From contig JABFGG010000002.1 in the NCBI GenBank assembly GCA_013112575.1, positions 434,001 through 498,000 on the forward strand: a stretch of DNA of 64,000 bases. Direction: 5' to 3'. The translations under genes were made by a program, and so were the position numbers. Origin of the DNA: Chloroflexota bacterium. Lineage in GTDB: Bacteria > Chloroflexota > Anaerolineae > Anaerolineales > UBA11579. Position 1 is the stretch's first letter. Every line of letters starts with the position of its first letter. The notes beneath the pieces are model-generated. The model saw nothing but the letters and a program-made list of their open reading frames with translations, was not told where the DNA came from and did not search any database. Of this stretch, positions 7,858 through 17,383 are shown piece by piece.

Positions 7858-9030
7858 CTAGGCTGGCACGGCCATGTCGCGTGGGAGATGGGGCAGGTCG
7901 ATAGCGGCGTCATCGCAGAGAATAACAGCGCGCTCGATCACATTGCGCAAATCACGGATATTGCCTTTATAAGTGTAATTCGTCATGGCTTCTAGGGCAG
8001 CCGGGGTTACGTCGGTGATGTTCTTGCCATATTTAGGGGCGAACTTGTTGACAAAATGACCTACTAGGTCAGGCACATCTTCTTTGCGCTCAGCCAGGGA
8101 CGGCATCTGGATTTCCATAAGGTTCAGACGATAGTAAAGGTCTTCGCGGAAATCGCCTGCCTCGATCATTTCTGGCAAATTTTTGTTGGAAGCTGCAATG
8201 ACCTGCACGTCAACATTGATCTCTTTGGTACCGCCCAGCCGACGGAAGCTCTGGCTTTCCAGAGCGCGCAAGAGTTTGGTTTGTACTTCAACCGGCATTG
8301 ATGAGATTTCATCAAGGAAGAGAATACCGCCGTCAGCAGCTTCCATCAGACCGATCTTGCGTTTGTCTGCGCTGGTAAATGCGCCTGCTTCGTGACCGAA
8401 CAATTCTGTTTCCAGCATGGTGGGTTGGATCACACCGCAGTCGATGGGTAAAAAGATAGTGTTCTTGCGGCTCCCCACGCTATACATGTATTGGGCAATG
8501 ACTTCCTTGCCCGTGCCTGTCTCACCTGTAATAAGTGTCGAGGCGGAGGCTTCGGCGGCGCGCTCGGCCAGTTCAAGGGCTTCTTGCATGGCAGTGCTTT
8601 TGCCTACAATGAAATTGGCTTCTTGCTGCTGGTTACGCTGGATGGCAGCCAGTTGCCGGAAGAGTTTGACCTTGTCGCTGGCCTTTTCGATCAGGGCTTT
8701 CAGGTGTTCCAGGTTGATGGGTTTTTGCAGGAAATAAAAAGCCCCATCATTCATGGCTTTTACGGCCATATCCACCTCGCCGTAGGCGGTGATCATGATA
8801 ATCGGGGGGCGATAAGGGATGTGGGCTGTTTCTTCCAGTAAGGATGTACCAACACCATCCGGCAGTTTTACGTCCAGCAGGACGATATCGGCATTGCCCT
8901 GATCTAGTTGTTCGTAGGCCTCTGCTAGTTTTTCGGCCTCAATGACTTCGTAGCCCTGCGGTTGAAGGAATTCACTAAGTCCCTTGCGGGCATTTTTCTC
9001 GTCATCGACGATCAAGATGGTCATACTCAT
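7858..9030 (-). CDS. Sigma-54 activator response regulator lacking a DNA-binding domain
   Basis: 390 residues. Receiver domain 1-120 (phospho-acceptor D53, K103), linker, AAA+ sigma-54 interaction domain about 138-372 with Walker A GETGTGKE (169-176), GAFTSA (216-221), Walker B ILFLDE and arginine-finger region FREDLYYRLN. The usual activator has GAFTGA and a C-terminal Fis-type helix-turn-helix. Here the protein stops 18 residues after the AAA+ lid. It would act from solution or through the kinase signal rather than from an enhancer. Start chosen at the first ATG with GCAGGAG upstream. It is the last gene of rpoN-kinase-regulator. Confidence 0.93.
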   Translation of the reverse strand: MSMTILIVDDEKNARKGLSEFLQPQGYEVIEAEKLAEAYEQLDQGNADIVLLDVKLPDGVGTSLLEETAHIPYRPPIIMITAYGEVDMAVKAMNDGAFYFLQKPINLEHLKALIEKASDKVKLFRQLAAIQRNQQQEANFIVGKSTAMQEALELAERAAEASASTLITGETGTGKEVIAQYMYSVGSRKNTIFLPIDCGVIQPTMLETELFGHEAGAFTSADKRKIGLMEAADGGILFLDEISSMPVEVQTKLLRALESQSFRRLGGTKEINVDVQVIAASNKNLPEMIEAGDFREDLYYRLNLMEIQMPSLAERKEDVPDLVGHFVNKFAPKYGKNITDVTPAALEAMTNYTYKGNIRDLRNVIERAVILCDDAAIDLPHLPRDMAVPA

Positions 9031-9047
9031 GGTTGGCTCCTGCTCTC

Positions 9048-11009
9048 TTAGGTGTGGCCGTTATTGGCCCTGGGTAGTTTCACTTTGAAGATCGTGCCGC
9101 CTGGGAAACTGTCCACGGAAATCTGGCCCTGGTGGGCGATCACGATGCGTTGGGTAATGGCCAGCCCCAGACCGGTTCCCTTTTTGCTTTTGGAAAAGAA
9201 AGGCTTAAAGATGTTTTCGCGGTCTTCCTCCGGGATGCCGCGACCCGAATCCAGGATGCTTATTTCTACAACGTTCAAGCCGCCAGTTGATTTGGCGCGA
9301 TTGGCTTTGATGGCCAAATTGCCTCCAGCCTCGCCCATTGCTTCAATCGCGTTGCTGATGAGGTTGCTGAAGACCTGTTCCAATGCACTGGCATCGCCGT
9401 CTACCATAGGGGTGTGGGGATCGAAGGCCAGACTATGTTCCACGTTCATGCGGCTCATACGAGGCCGCCAGCGTTGTAGTAGATCGTTGAGCAATTTTTC
9501 CAGGTTGACCGGGCTGAATTTATACTCGCGCGGCCCAGAGAAGGTCAGTACGGATGCCATCAGTTCCGTCAAGCGCTGGCAGTCTGTTTGCATGCGGGCG
9601 ATGGTCTCTTGCAACGGATCATCACCGGGCAAGTTCATGCCCATTAATTGCAACCCCATACTGATGTTGTTTATGGGGTTACGTACCTCATGGGCAAAGA
9701 TAGCCATGACTTCACCCAGGAGGGCCTGTTGCTCTAATTGCTGGGTCCTGATGCGGAACTGTTCGTCCTTGCTGAGGTCGCTAATAAGGACGGCCACACG
9801 TTCGACCTGTCCGTTGGCCTCAATGGGCACGCTGCGCACGTGAGCCAACAAGGTAGTGCCGTCACGACGATGCAACTGCACATCGCCGAGGTTTTGTGCA
9901 GCACCTTCCTCCCAGGTAGTTTTGAGGGATGAGCGTACGGCATTGGCACCCACCAGTACATCTGTGATGGCATGCCCTTTGACATCATTAAGTGAGTAGC
10001 CCAGTGTAGACTCGATGGCGGCATTGATGTCCTGGATGGCAAGTTTGCGGTTCACAAAGATCAGTCCATCTTTGATGCGGTCTTTAAGTTCATCAGGAAC
10101 GCTGGTTTTGGTTGTGGAAGTTGTGCCGTGTTGCCGCAATTGAGTTTCAATGGCTTCGCGTTGCTGCGTTGTGCGGATTGTGCTGGACAACAACTCTAGT
10201 AAGACTTCAATATCTTCTGGGGGAGACAGTGTTTCATCCCCAATAGCCAATAAACCATTTGGTGTTTCGATTGTGCGCACTGGGATAGTAGCCAGGTAAT
10301 TGAATTTGGCGGCGAGGGCGGCGCGATGTAGGGCGGCAATAGCGCGATCTCCCGGTTGCCAAACCTGCGGACTATGTAATACGGAGAATTCACTGGCGGG
10401 GATTTCGCTGGGTAGCTGTCCCACTTCTCCCAGGATAGTGCTCATTCTCAGGCTGTCCTGACCATCGGCACGATACAAGAGGAGGGTGCTTGCACCGGTA
10501 AGTCGTTGTCCGGCCAGTAATATCTGTGTGAAGGCAGTTTGTAGTTCGTTGATTTGTGGGGCAGCTGCCAGGCTCTGTATAGCTTCTAAACGCCCCTTCT
10601 GAATAAAGGTTTCGCTTGCACGTTGGGCCAGCTCGCTGGATGGTTTGATAGTGAGCACCATCCAATCGGGAGATGCCCCTAAACTGGCCAGGGTGACCTC
10701 TGCCTCCTGCATGTTGCCATTACGTTTGAGAATGGCCTGCGGCCAGGTATGTTTACGTGTGCTGCGCAACTCTTCAAAATTATTGCGGTCCAGCCCCGGT
10801 AGCAGGGTATCAATCTTTTCCCCGCCCATTTCCTGGCGTGTAAAAGCTGTGAGGCGCGCTGCAGTAGCATTGGCGAGCAACACCTCATATGCCTTGGTAT
10901 CTAATAGCAAGGCTGCATGCGGCAACATATCCAGCAGTCCCTCGATCTCTTCTAGACCTGGGCTGTTTTTACGTCCAAAGGCGAAAGCTGATAAGGGGCC
11001 TTTGCTCAT
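9048..11009 (-). CDS. NtrB-like PAS/GAF sensor histidine kinase
   Basis: 653 residues, no transmembrane helices. Probable PAS domain 25-125, GAF-like region about 150-280, PAS 306-415, dimerisation/phospho-acceptor region with FAHEVRNPINN (H440), and a C-terminal ATPase with NLISNAIEA, DSGRGI and KGTGLGL. It overlaps the rpoN stop by 4 bases and is 17 bases from the regulator, so the three genes form one unit. By context it phosphorylates the regulator at 7858-9030. The signal is unknown; cytoplasmic location and PAS/GAF domains suggest a metabolite or redox cue. Confidence 0.93.
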   Translation of the reverse strand: MSKGPLSAFAFGRKNSPGLEEIEGLLDMLPHAALLLDTKAYEVLLANATAARLTAFTRQEMGGEKIDTLLPGLDRNNFEELRSTRKHTWPQAILKRNGNMQEAEVTLASLGASPDWMVLTIKPSSELAQRASETFIQKGRLEAIQSLAAAPQINELQTAFTQILLAGQRLTGASTLLLYRADGQDSLRMSTILGEVGQLPSEIPASEFSVLHSPQVWQPGDRAIAALHRAALAAKFNYLATIPVRTIETPNGLLAIGDETLSPPEDIEVLLELLSSTIRTTQQREAIETQLRQHGTTSTTKTSVPDELKDRIKDGLIFVNRKLAIQDINAAIESTLGYSLNDVKGHAITDVLVGANAVRSSLKTTWEEGAAQNLGDVQLHRRDGTTLLAHVRSVPIEANGQVERVAVLISDLSKDEQFRIRTQQLEQQALLGEVMAIFAHEVRNPINNISMGLQLMGMNLPGDDPLQETIARMQTDCQRLTELMASVLTFSGPREYKFSPVNLEKLLNDLLQRWRPRMSRMNVEHSLAFDPHTPMVDGDASALEQVFSNLISNAIEAMGEAGGNLAIKANRAKSTGGLNVVEISILDSGRGIPEEDRENIFKPFFSKSKKGTGLGLAITQRIVIAHQGQISVDSFPGGTIFKVKLPRANNGHT

Positions 11010-12445
11010 GCAGTTTGTTTGGCTTGCACCTTTCGTAAGTGTGCAGGCAAAATGCCTTCCATCGAACGGTATTTGGCGACTGTGCGGCGGGCGATCTTAT
11101 GCCCTTGTTCCTTCAATAGCTTGGCGATCTTGGTATCACTGAGGGGCGTGTCTTCGGCCTCGACAATGCCTTTGAGAGCGGTGCGGATGTGCAGGCTGCG
11201 ATCAAAGAACTGGGAGATGGGGATGATATGGCCGGATGGTAGCTGCACGGTTTTGCCAGAAACAGCGCGGGAAATGGTAGATTCGTGTACGTCTAGTTCT
11301 TCAGCCAATTGCACACGCGTGATGGGGTGGATGTGTGCAGGTCCGTCAAGAATGAAATTTCGCTGTTGCTTGGCCAGTTTTTGCATCAAACGTACAAGGG
11401 TGTGGTTGCGTTGGCTCAAGCATTTGACCAGCAGATTGGCCTGTTCCATGTCGGCTTTCCACTTATCCGCTTTGGCTTCAGGTGCTTCGGCTAAAGCCTG
11501 TTTGAAGTCGGGGTTGATGCGCAGCAAACCGCGGATCGGCCACATGACTTCTACAATGAGGCGGGTGTCTTCGCTGTCATCGGCGCAGCGCATGATAACG
11601 TCTGGGCGTTGGTAGACCTGGGTCGTGTCAGATGAGATGTGGCGCGTGTTGCCCCAAAAGGCACGAGCCGGATAAGGGTTAAGGCTTTCGCCAATGAAAT
11701 TGGCGATCTTCTCCGCTTCGTTCTTGGAGATGCCTAACAGGCGACCCAATTCTGTGAACTGCTTCTTTGTTAGAAAGTGGAAACCTTCTTCGACTGCCTG
11801 GCGGGTGAGTTCGGGACGGGGGACCTGAGTGCCCAGGACATCCAATTGCACCAAGAGGGCTTCCTGCTCATTGGCCGATGCCACGCCCACTGGGTCGGCG
11901 CGTTGCATGACTTGGATGACAGCGTAAACACGCTCTGGGTCAACATGGCGGTAGCGCGCGATCTCCATGATGGGGATGGACAACAAGCCATCTTTGTCAA
12001 GACTGGATGCGATGTGAACGGCAATTTCGCGGTCTGCGGGAGCGATCTCTGCGGCGATCTGCTGCAAGACGTAAGTCGCCAGGTCTTCCGTATCGGGCGA
12101 AAAGGCATCCGTTTCGATGTCTTCGTAACGCCCGGTGGAGCCTGTATAAGTGTAATTGTGTTCTGGGGGTGATACAAAAACGATCGGCTCCTCACCCTGA
12201 GCGCTGCCCTGGTAACTGCATTTAGGGCACAGGGCGTTGCCCGGTAGCCGACGATTGCAATTGGGGCAATGTCGACCTTCAACCAATTCCAATGCAGGGT
12301 TCTTTGAAAGCTCGCCTTCGATCTTCTCCAGCAGCTCCAGGGCGTTCATGCCCAACAGGGTCATGGTTTGGGCCAGATGAGCCGTGGTAAGCTTTGTGCG
12401 CACGCCTGTACGCTGGAAAGTGCCTTGTGATGGTCGGAATGCCAT
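11006..12445 (-). CDS. rpoN: RNA polymerase sigma-54 factor with zinc-ribbon-like insert
   Basis: 479 residues, near normal length. Region I is at the N terminus (Leu-rich, about 17-54). The core-binding domain contains DPVGVAS, and an HTH includes VHESTISRAVSGK. The RpoN box is ARRTVAKYR near residue 452. Between region I and the core-binding domain is CPNC-x9-CPKC (C60, C63, C73, C76), a four-Cys ribbon that I do not recognise as normal in this family. AAGGAT lies upstream of the ATG. It is first in the operon with its own kinase and activator, and divergent from trmFO. Confidence 0.95.
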   Translation of the reverse strand: MAFRPSQGTFQRTGVRTKLTTAHLAQTMTLLGMNALELLEKIEGELSKNPALELVEGRHCPNCNRRLPGNALCPKCSYQGSAQGEEPIVFVSPPEHNYTYTGSTGRYEDIETDAFSPDTEDLATYVLQQIAAEIAPADREIAVHIASSLDKDGLLSIPIMEIARYRHVDPERVYAVIQVMQRADPVGVASANEQEALLVQLDVLGTQVPRPELTRQAVEEGFHFLTKKQFTELGRLLGISKNEAEKIANFIGESLNPYPARAFWGNTRHISSDTTQVYQRPDVIMRCADDSEDTRLIVEVMWPIRGLLRINPDFKQALAEAPEAKADKWKADMEQANLLVKCLSQRNHTLVRLMQKLAKQQRNFILDGPAHIHPITRVQLAEELDVHESTISRAVSGKTVQLPSGHIIPISQFFDRSLHIRTALKGIVEAEDTPLSDTKIAKLLKEQGHKIARRTVAKYRSMEGILPAHLRKVQAKQTA

Positions 12446-12585
12446 AAGTCTATCCTTGGATTATAGGGGTGTAAGCCTATAGTTGCAAGTTTAGTGCCAG
12501 GCCAATTCGGTGTAGAATAACGACTTGGTTTGTGCTAGCAAGCTCCTTTTCGATAGCATATTAGCTAAATAAGGTAATTGATGAA

Positions 12586-13962
12586 ATGACAGATTTGATC
12601 GTTATTGGTGGTGGGTTGGCGGGCAGTGAAGCTGCCTGGCAGGCTGCAGAACAGGGTTTATCGGTTGAGCTGTACGAAATGCGCCCTAAATTGGAAACAG
12701 GCGCACATACCACTAACTTCCTGGCAGAATTGGTTTGCTCTAATTCTCTTGGCTCCAATTTACCGGATCGAGCCGCTGGGCTCCTCAAAAACGAGCTTCG
12801 CATGATGGGCTCGTTACTAATGCGCCTGGCAGAGGAGACGTCAGTCCCGGCGGGAGCGGCCCTTGCTGTGGACCGCGATGGCTTTGCGAGCGTAGTTACC
12901 GAAGCAATTGAAGGGCATCCCAACATCCAGCTTGTGCGGGAGGAGATGCCGGATGTTCCCGATACTCCGACGATCATTGCATCAGGACCACTGACTTCCA
13001 ATAAACTGTCACAGTCCATTCTTGCATTGAGTGGCGAAGAGCACCTGTACTTCTACGATGCTATCTCGCCAATCGTTAGCCTGGATTCGATCAATATGGA
13101 TGTGGCCTTCCGGGCTTCACGTTACGATAAGGGCGATGAAGAAGTTGGCGATTACATCAATTGCCCGATGAACAAAGAAGAATATGAGGCTTTTGTAGCG
13201 GCATTAATCGAAGCCGAACGTATTGAACTAAAATCCTTTGAACAGGATATGAAGAGTGGGGTCAATGCTGGTGCCCATACTTTTTTTGAAGGCTGTTTGC
13301 CGATTGAGATCATTGCCCAGCGCGGACTTGACTCTCTGGCGTATGGCCCTATGCGCCCGGTAGGTTTGCGCGACCCACGTACCGACAAACGACCGCATGC
13401 CGTGGTGCAATTGCGCCAGGACAACCTGGCCGGCACAATGTACAACCTGGTGGGGTTTCAGACCAACCTCAAGTTCCCGGAACAGCGCCGGGTACTGCGC
13501 ATGATCCCAGGCCTGGAGAATGGGGAGTTTCTACGTTATGGGCAGATGCATCGTAATACTTTCATTTTTTCGCCCAAGCTGCTGGCCCCAACTTTGCAGT
13601 GGCGTGAACGCAGCAATCTGTTCTTCGCGGGTCAGATCACGGGAGCCGAAGGTTACGTTGGTAATATCGCTACAGGTTTATTGGCTGGCCTAAATGCGGC
13701 TCGACTATATAAAGGTGATATGCCTCTGGAATTGCCCAGCACTTCAATGTTGGGCGCTTTGTGCCATTACATCACACATGCGGATGCATCGGATTTCCAA
13801 CCTATGAAAGCCAACTTTGGCATCATGCCTCCGCTAACGGATGGAGTTCGCCGCAACAAACGCCAGCGCGCCGCAGCCTATGCGGAACGGGCGCTGGAGG
13901 ACCTGGAAACTTATTTGAGTCAACAATCCGTTGAAACAAAAATGGAAGGTGTACATGCCTGA
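12586..13962 (+). CDS. trmFO: tRNA (uracil-54-C5)-methyltransferase, folate/FAD-dependent
   Basis: 458 residues. TrmFO uses methylenetetrahydrofolate and FADH2 to make ribothymidine at position 54. N-terminal dinucleotide motif [12 protein letters not shown] is followed by YEMRP and the [10 protein letters not shown] block, then [16 protein letters not shown] near the C terminus, all diagnostic. AAGG upstream supports the ATG. It is divergent from rpoN and overlaps the next gene by 8 bases. Confidence 0.95.
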   Translation: MTDLIVIGGGLAGSEAAWQAAEQGLSVELYEMRPKLETGAHTTNFLAELVCSNSLGSNLPDRAAGLLKNELRMMGSLLMRLAEETSVPAGAALAVDRDGFASVVTEAIEGHPNIQLVREEMPDVPDTPTIIASGPLTSNKLSQSILALSGEEHLYFYDAISPIVSLDSINMDVAFRASRYDKGDEEVGDYINCPMNKEEYEAFVAALIEAERIELKSFEQDMKSGVNAGAHTFFEGCLPIEIIAQRGLDSLAYGPMRPVGLRDPRTDKRPHAVVQLRQDNLAGTMYNLVGFQTNLKFPEQRRVLRMIPGLENGEFLRYGQMHRNTFIFSPKLLAPTLQWRERSNLFFAGQITGAEGYVGNIATGLLAGLNAARLYKGDMPLELPSTSMLGALCHYITHADASDFQPMKANFGIMPPLTDGVRRNKRQRAAAYAERALEDLETYLSQQSVETKMEGVHA

Positions 13963-14884
13963 TCGTCATCGTAGCCTTTTGGTATTTGCTGTGCTGGTTA
14001 TTGTAGTGGTTTCTGCGACTGTTTTTTTTGTTGTCCCTATAAACACGGCCGAGCCTACACCAACTGTTGATCTGCCTCCAGATTTTGGGGCCTTTTTTGA
14101 CGGAGCGCGCGCCCTTGGCGATGTTGCCCATCAAGTCAGTCTGGGGCCACGCCCCACCGGCAGCGAAGCACACGCGCAGATGATCGATTGGATGGTGACA
14201 ACGCTGACAGAGATCGAGGGCTGGGAAGTTGAAGTGCAACGGGCGGAGTATATGGGAGTAGAAGTTGCTAACGTTGTCGCCAAGCGGGGCAGCGGGGAGC
14301 CCTGGATCATATTAGGCGCGCATTACGACACGCGTTTATTTGCTGATTCTGACCCCGATTCAGCTAACCATATGGAACCTGTGCTTGGAGCCAATGACGG
14401 TGGCTCTGGAGTAGCAGTTTTGATGGAACTAGCCCGTGTGCTGCCGCGTGACCTGGATAAAGAGATCTGGCTGGTGTTCTTTGATGCTGAAGACAATGGC
14501 CGCATCGAGGGCTGGGAATGGATCATGGGGTCCAGCGCATTTGTGGAAGGATTAGAAGCTCATCCGGATATGGCCGTGATCGTAGACATGATCGGCGATG
14601 CAGACCTGAATGTGTATTACGAACTCAACTCCGATACTGAATTGAGGGAAGAAATTTGGGCTGTGGCTGGAGAGTTGGGCTACGAAGATCGCATTATTCC
14701 CGAAGGCAAACATTCTATTCTTGATGACCACCTTCCCTTCATCTGGGCTGGCATCCCTGCAGTTGATATGATCGATTTTGATTATCCTTACTGGCACACT
14801 GTAGAGGACACTTTGGATAAGGTCTCTGCGGAAAGTTTGCAAGTCATTGGGGATACCTTGATGGCCTGGTTGGAAACAAAATGA
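13955..14884 (+). CDS. Membrane-anchored M28-family peptidase / glutaminyl-cyclase-like enzyme
   Basis: 309 residues from the ATG at 13955, preferred over TTG 13931 because GGAAGG precedes it. N-terminal helix (about 7-28) anchors or exports it. Metal-site residues follow the M28 order: GAHYDT (H123, D125), NDGGSG (D148), FFDAEDNG (E179/D180), D211 and WHTVEDT (H281). The FFDAED-to-GSSAF spacing and [12 protein letters not shown] resemble secreted glutaminyl cyclases, so pyroglutamate formation is an alternative to aminopeptidase activity. Translationally coupled to trmFO by overlap, although no functional link is obvious. Confidence 0.88.
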   Translation: MPDRHRSLLVFAVLVIVVVSATVFFVVPINTAEPTPTVDLPPDFGAFFDGARALGDVAHQVSLGPRPTGSEAHAQMIDWMVTTLTEIEGWEVEVQRAEYMGVEVANVVAKRGSGEPWIILGAHYDTRLFADSDPDSANHMEPVLGANDGGSGVAVLMELARVLPRDLDKEIWLVFFDAEDNGRIEGWEWIMGSSAFVEGLEAHPDMAVIVDMIGDADLNVYYELNSDTELREEIWAVAGELGYEDRIIPEGKHSILDDHLPFIWAGIPAVDMIDFDYPYWHTVEDTLDKVSAESLQVIGDTLMAWLETK

Positions 14885-14947
14885 CAGACCCCACTAATCT
14901 GTAAGCTCTTTGTCATTCAATTCATCTTCCGTAAACATTGAATTTCC

Positions 14948-14964
14948 TATAAACTATTAGGGTT
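14948..14964 (+). promoter_or_regulatory. Candidate -10 (TATAAA) close to the kinase start
   Basis: TATAAA at 14948-14953 is 11 bases from the ATG at 14965, with no Shine-Dalgarno sequence between. A short or absent leader is implied. No good -35 seen. Confidence 0.35.
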
Positions 14965-16185
14965 ATGAAGCTGCATGACAGTTTGGTACAAATTCGGGAA
15001 CCCTGGTTGGAGCGCGTCTCTCAAAATCTGGCGCGTGGCGAAGGTGTGCGCCAGGTATTCCTTGACCAACTAAACCGCTTTTATGACCTTTTGTTGCAGG
15101 CCGTGGAAAGCGGAGACCCCGGCTGGCTTAACCCTGTGCTCACCGAGTGGGCCGAAGCGCGCACCGAGTCCGAGTTAAAGGATGAAGATACGGCCGTGTC
15201 TCCTATTCTCAGCCAGATCGCGCAGCAAACTTTGATCGTAGCACAGGAAGAATTGGAAACAGAAGGCAGCCTGCTACTGGTCAATGCGCTCATGCCGATT
15301 TTTACCTATGCTTATGAACGCAGCGGCCAGCAGGAAACCATGCTGCGAGTGGCTTTCTTATCAAGTGAATTAGAAGATGCGAGAATTCAGTTGGATCGCC
15401 TTGACCGTAGTAAGTCGAATTTCATTGCAGTTTCTGCGCATGAGTTAAAAACGCCGCTGACGCTTATCCAGGGCTATGCCACCATGCTGCATGACGAAAT
15501 TCAGGATAAACCTGAAGGCGAGGATATGCGTACTTTAATTCAGGGCATTGAAAACGGCACTCGTCGCTTGCAGCATATTGTGGATGACTTGATTGACGTG
15601 TCTTTGATCGACAACCAGGAGTTGGCTCTCAAATTCCAGCCTTGCTGGATGAACCGACTTTTTGTAATATTAGAAGATGACCTCGCACCCGTGGCTGAGG
15701 AGCGCAAACAATCCCTCACATTCCACGAGTTCGAGGGCTGTGACCAGATGACCTACGCCGACCCGGAGCGCCTTTACCAGGCTCTGCGCAATGTGATCGC
15801 CAATGCCATTAAATACACGCCAAATGGTGGCGATATCAGTGTAGATGGGCGTCTCTTATCGGGTTTCATTGAAGTCACAGTTAAAGACTCGGGTATCGGT
15901 ATCGAGCCTGAATATCAGGAGCAAATATTTGAAAAGTTTGGACGACTGGGAAACCCAATTTTGCATTCCAGCGGCAGGAGTAAATTCAAAGGGGGCGGGC
16001 CAGGTCTGGGCCTGTCAATAAGCAAAGGCATTATGGAAGCTCACGGGGGTTCCATATGGGTGGAATCAAGCGGGCAAGATGAAGTTGAGATGCCGGGATC
16101 TACATTCCATTTGCTGTTACCTTTACTTGCAGAGCCGCCCGGTGATACACTAAGCAATGTGCAGCCCTTAGAAGCTGACCAATAA
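14965..16185 (+). CDS. Soluble sensor histidine kinase
   Basis: 406 residues with no membrane segment. An all-helical N-terminal region (about 1-145) that I do not recognise is followed by a phospho-acceptor domain with SAHELKTPL (H159) and an ATPase with NVIANAIKYTPNG, KDSGIGI and GPGLGLSIS. The helical input region recalls RsbR-type sensor modules, but that is only a resemblance. No response regulator is adjacent. It is followed after 19 bases by the aminotransferase. Confidence 0.9.
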   Translation: MKLHDSLVQIREPWLERVSQNLARGEGVRQVFLDQLNRFYDLLLQAVESGDPGWLNPVLTEWAEARTESELKDEDTAVSPILSQIAQQTLIVAQEELETEGSLLLVNALMPIFTYAYERSGQQETMLRVAFLSSELEDARIQLDRLDRSKSNFIAVSAHELKTPLTLIQGYATMLHDEIQDKPEGEDMRTLIQGIENGTRRLQHIVDDLIDVSLIDNQELALKFQPCWMNRLFVILEDDLAPVAEERKQSLTFHEFEGCDQMTYADPERLYQALRNVIANAIKYTPNGGDISVDGRLLSGFIEVTVKDSGIGIEPEYQEQIFEKFGRLGNPILHSSGRSKFKGGGPGLGLSISKGIMEAHGGSIWVESSGQDEVEMPGSTFHLLLPLLAEPPGDTLSNVQPLEADQ

Positions 16186-16204
16186 AAATTATAGAGAGAA
16201 GAAG

Positions 16205-17383
16205 ATGTCCGAGTACAAACCGGCTGAACGCATCAGTCACCTTAAGCCCTACTTTTTCGCCACATTAGGTAAACGCATTGTGCAAATGCGCGCCGATGGG
16301 GTGGACGTTATCCGCCTGGACATGGGCTCGCCCGATTTGCCCCCCGCTGATTTCATTGTGGATGCCCTCGTTGAATCGGCTCGAAAAGCAGATGTGCATG
16401 GTTATACCCTGGGAGCAGGCACTCAGAACTTTCGAAAAGCGGTAGCCCAACGTTACCTAGACCGTTTTGGTGTGGAGCTGGATCCGGGCTCAGAAGTGCT
16501 GGACCTGATCGGTTCCAAGGAAGGCCTATTTGAGTTGAGCCAGGCTTTCTTGAACCCCGGCGACCTCGTGCTGGTTCCCGACCCTGGTTATGCTGTGTAT
16601 GCTTCCGGTGCGCGCATTGTGGGCGCTGAGATCGGATATATGCCTTTGCTGGCCGAGAATAATTTCTTCCCGGATATGGAAGCTATCCCTGAGGATGTGG
16701 CCAAGCGCGCCAAGGTAATGTGGCTGAATTACCCGAACAACCCGACGGGTGCAACGGCCACAGTTGAGGATTTTGCCAAGGTCGTAGAGTTTGCCCGCAA
16801 ATACGATATATTGATCGCACATGATGCGCCTTATACTGAGGTAGGATTTGACGGCTACCGAGCCCCCAGTTTGTTGGAAGTACTCGGTGCAAAAGAAGTG
16901 GCTATCGAATTCAACTCACTTTCAAAAGCCTACAACATGGCTGGTTGGCGTTTGGGCTCGGCTGTGGGTAATGCCCAGATCGTAAAATATCTGGAAACCT
17001 ACAAGAGCCAGCAGGATTCGGCCCATTTTGCACCTATGTTTAACGCAGGTATTGCAGCTCTATCCGGCGATCAAAGCTGGACCGAAGAGCGCAACGCCAT
17101 TTATCAAAAACGCCGTGACCTTGCATTGGATGGACTGAAGAAAGCCGGATTAAAAGCTGATGTGCCCCAGGCCGCCATGTATATTTGGGTGCATATCCCT
17201 GAAGGTGAGAATAGCATGGACTTCTGCGCCCGCATGTTGGAAGAGACCGGCGTGAGCATGACTCCGGGTAACGTATTTGGTGCACATGGTGAAGGCTATT
17301 TGCGCATCTCGTTGGTCACTACGCTTGAGCGTATTGAGGAAGGCATGGGGCGCGTGGTTGATTGGTTGAAGGTAAAGGCTTAA
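16205..17383 (+). CDS. Class I/II PLP aminotransferase, LL-diaminopimelate aminotransferase-like
   Basis: 392 residues, fold-type I. Visible blocks are LDMGSPDLPP, YTLGAGTQNFR, PDPGYAVY, NYPNNPTGA, HDAPYTE, and SLSKAYNMAGWRLG with the PLP lysine. The closest match I recognise is the DapL-like group, which makes LL-diaminopimelate from tetrahydrodipicolinate in one step. Related enzymes act on alanine or aspartate, so the exact substrate is not fixed. GAGAGAAG precedes the ATG and hflX starts directly after its stop. Confidence 0.85.
   Translation: MSEYKPAERISHLKPYFFATLGKRIVQMRADGVDVIRLDMGSPDLPPADFIVDALVESARKADVHGYTLGAGTQNFRKAVAQRYLDRFGVELDPGSEVLDLIGSKEGLFELSQAFLNPGDLVLVPDPGYAVYASGARIVGAEIGYMPLLAENNFFPDMEAIPEDVAKRAKVMWLNYPNNPTGATATVEDFAKVVEFARKYDILIAHDAPYTEVGFDGYRAPSLLEVLGAKEVAIEFNSLSKAYNMAGWRLGSAVGNAQIVKYLETYKSQQDSAHFAPMFNAGIAALSGDQSWTEERNAIYQKRRDLALDGLKKAGLKADVPQAAMYIWVHIPEGENSMDFCARMLEETGVSMTPGNVFGAHGEGYLRISLVTTLERIEEGMGRVVDWLKVKA

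Noticed and set aside
7864..7879. TGGCACG followed by a GTCGC, like a sigma-54 -24/-12 site
   Set aside because: The second half is not TTGC at the right spacing, and the site lies inside the end of the regulator gene on the antisense strand.
9052..9843. Long plus-strand frame opposite the kinase
   Set aside because: Antisense shadow of a well-supported histidine kinase; composition is typical of a reverse-frame artefact.
11019..11615. Plus-strand frame opposite rpoN
   Set aside because: Antisense shadow; rpoN motifs are complete on the minus strand.
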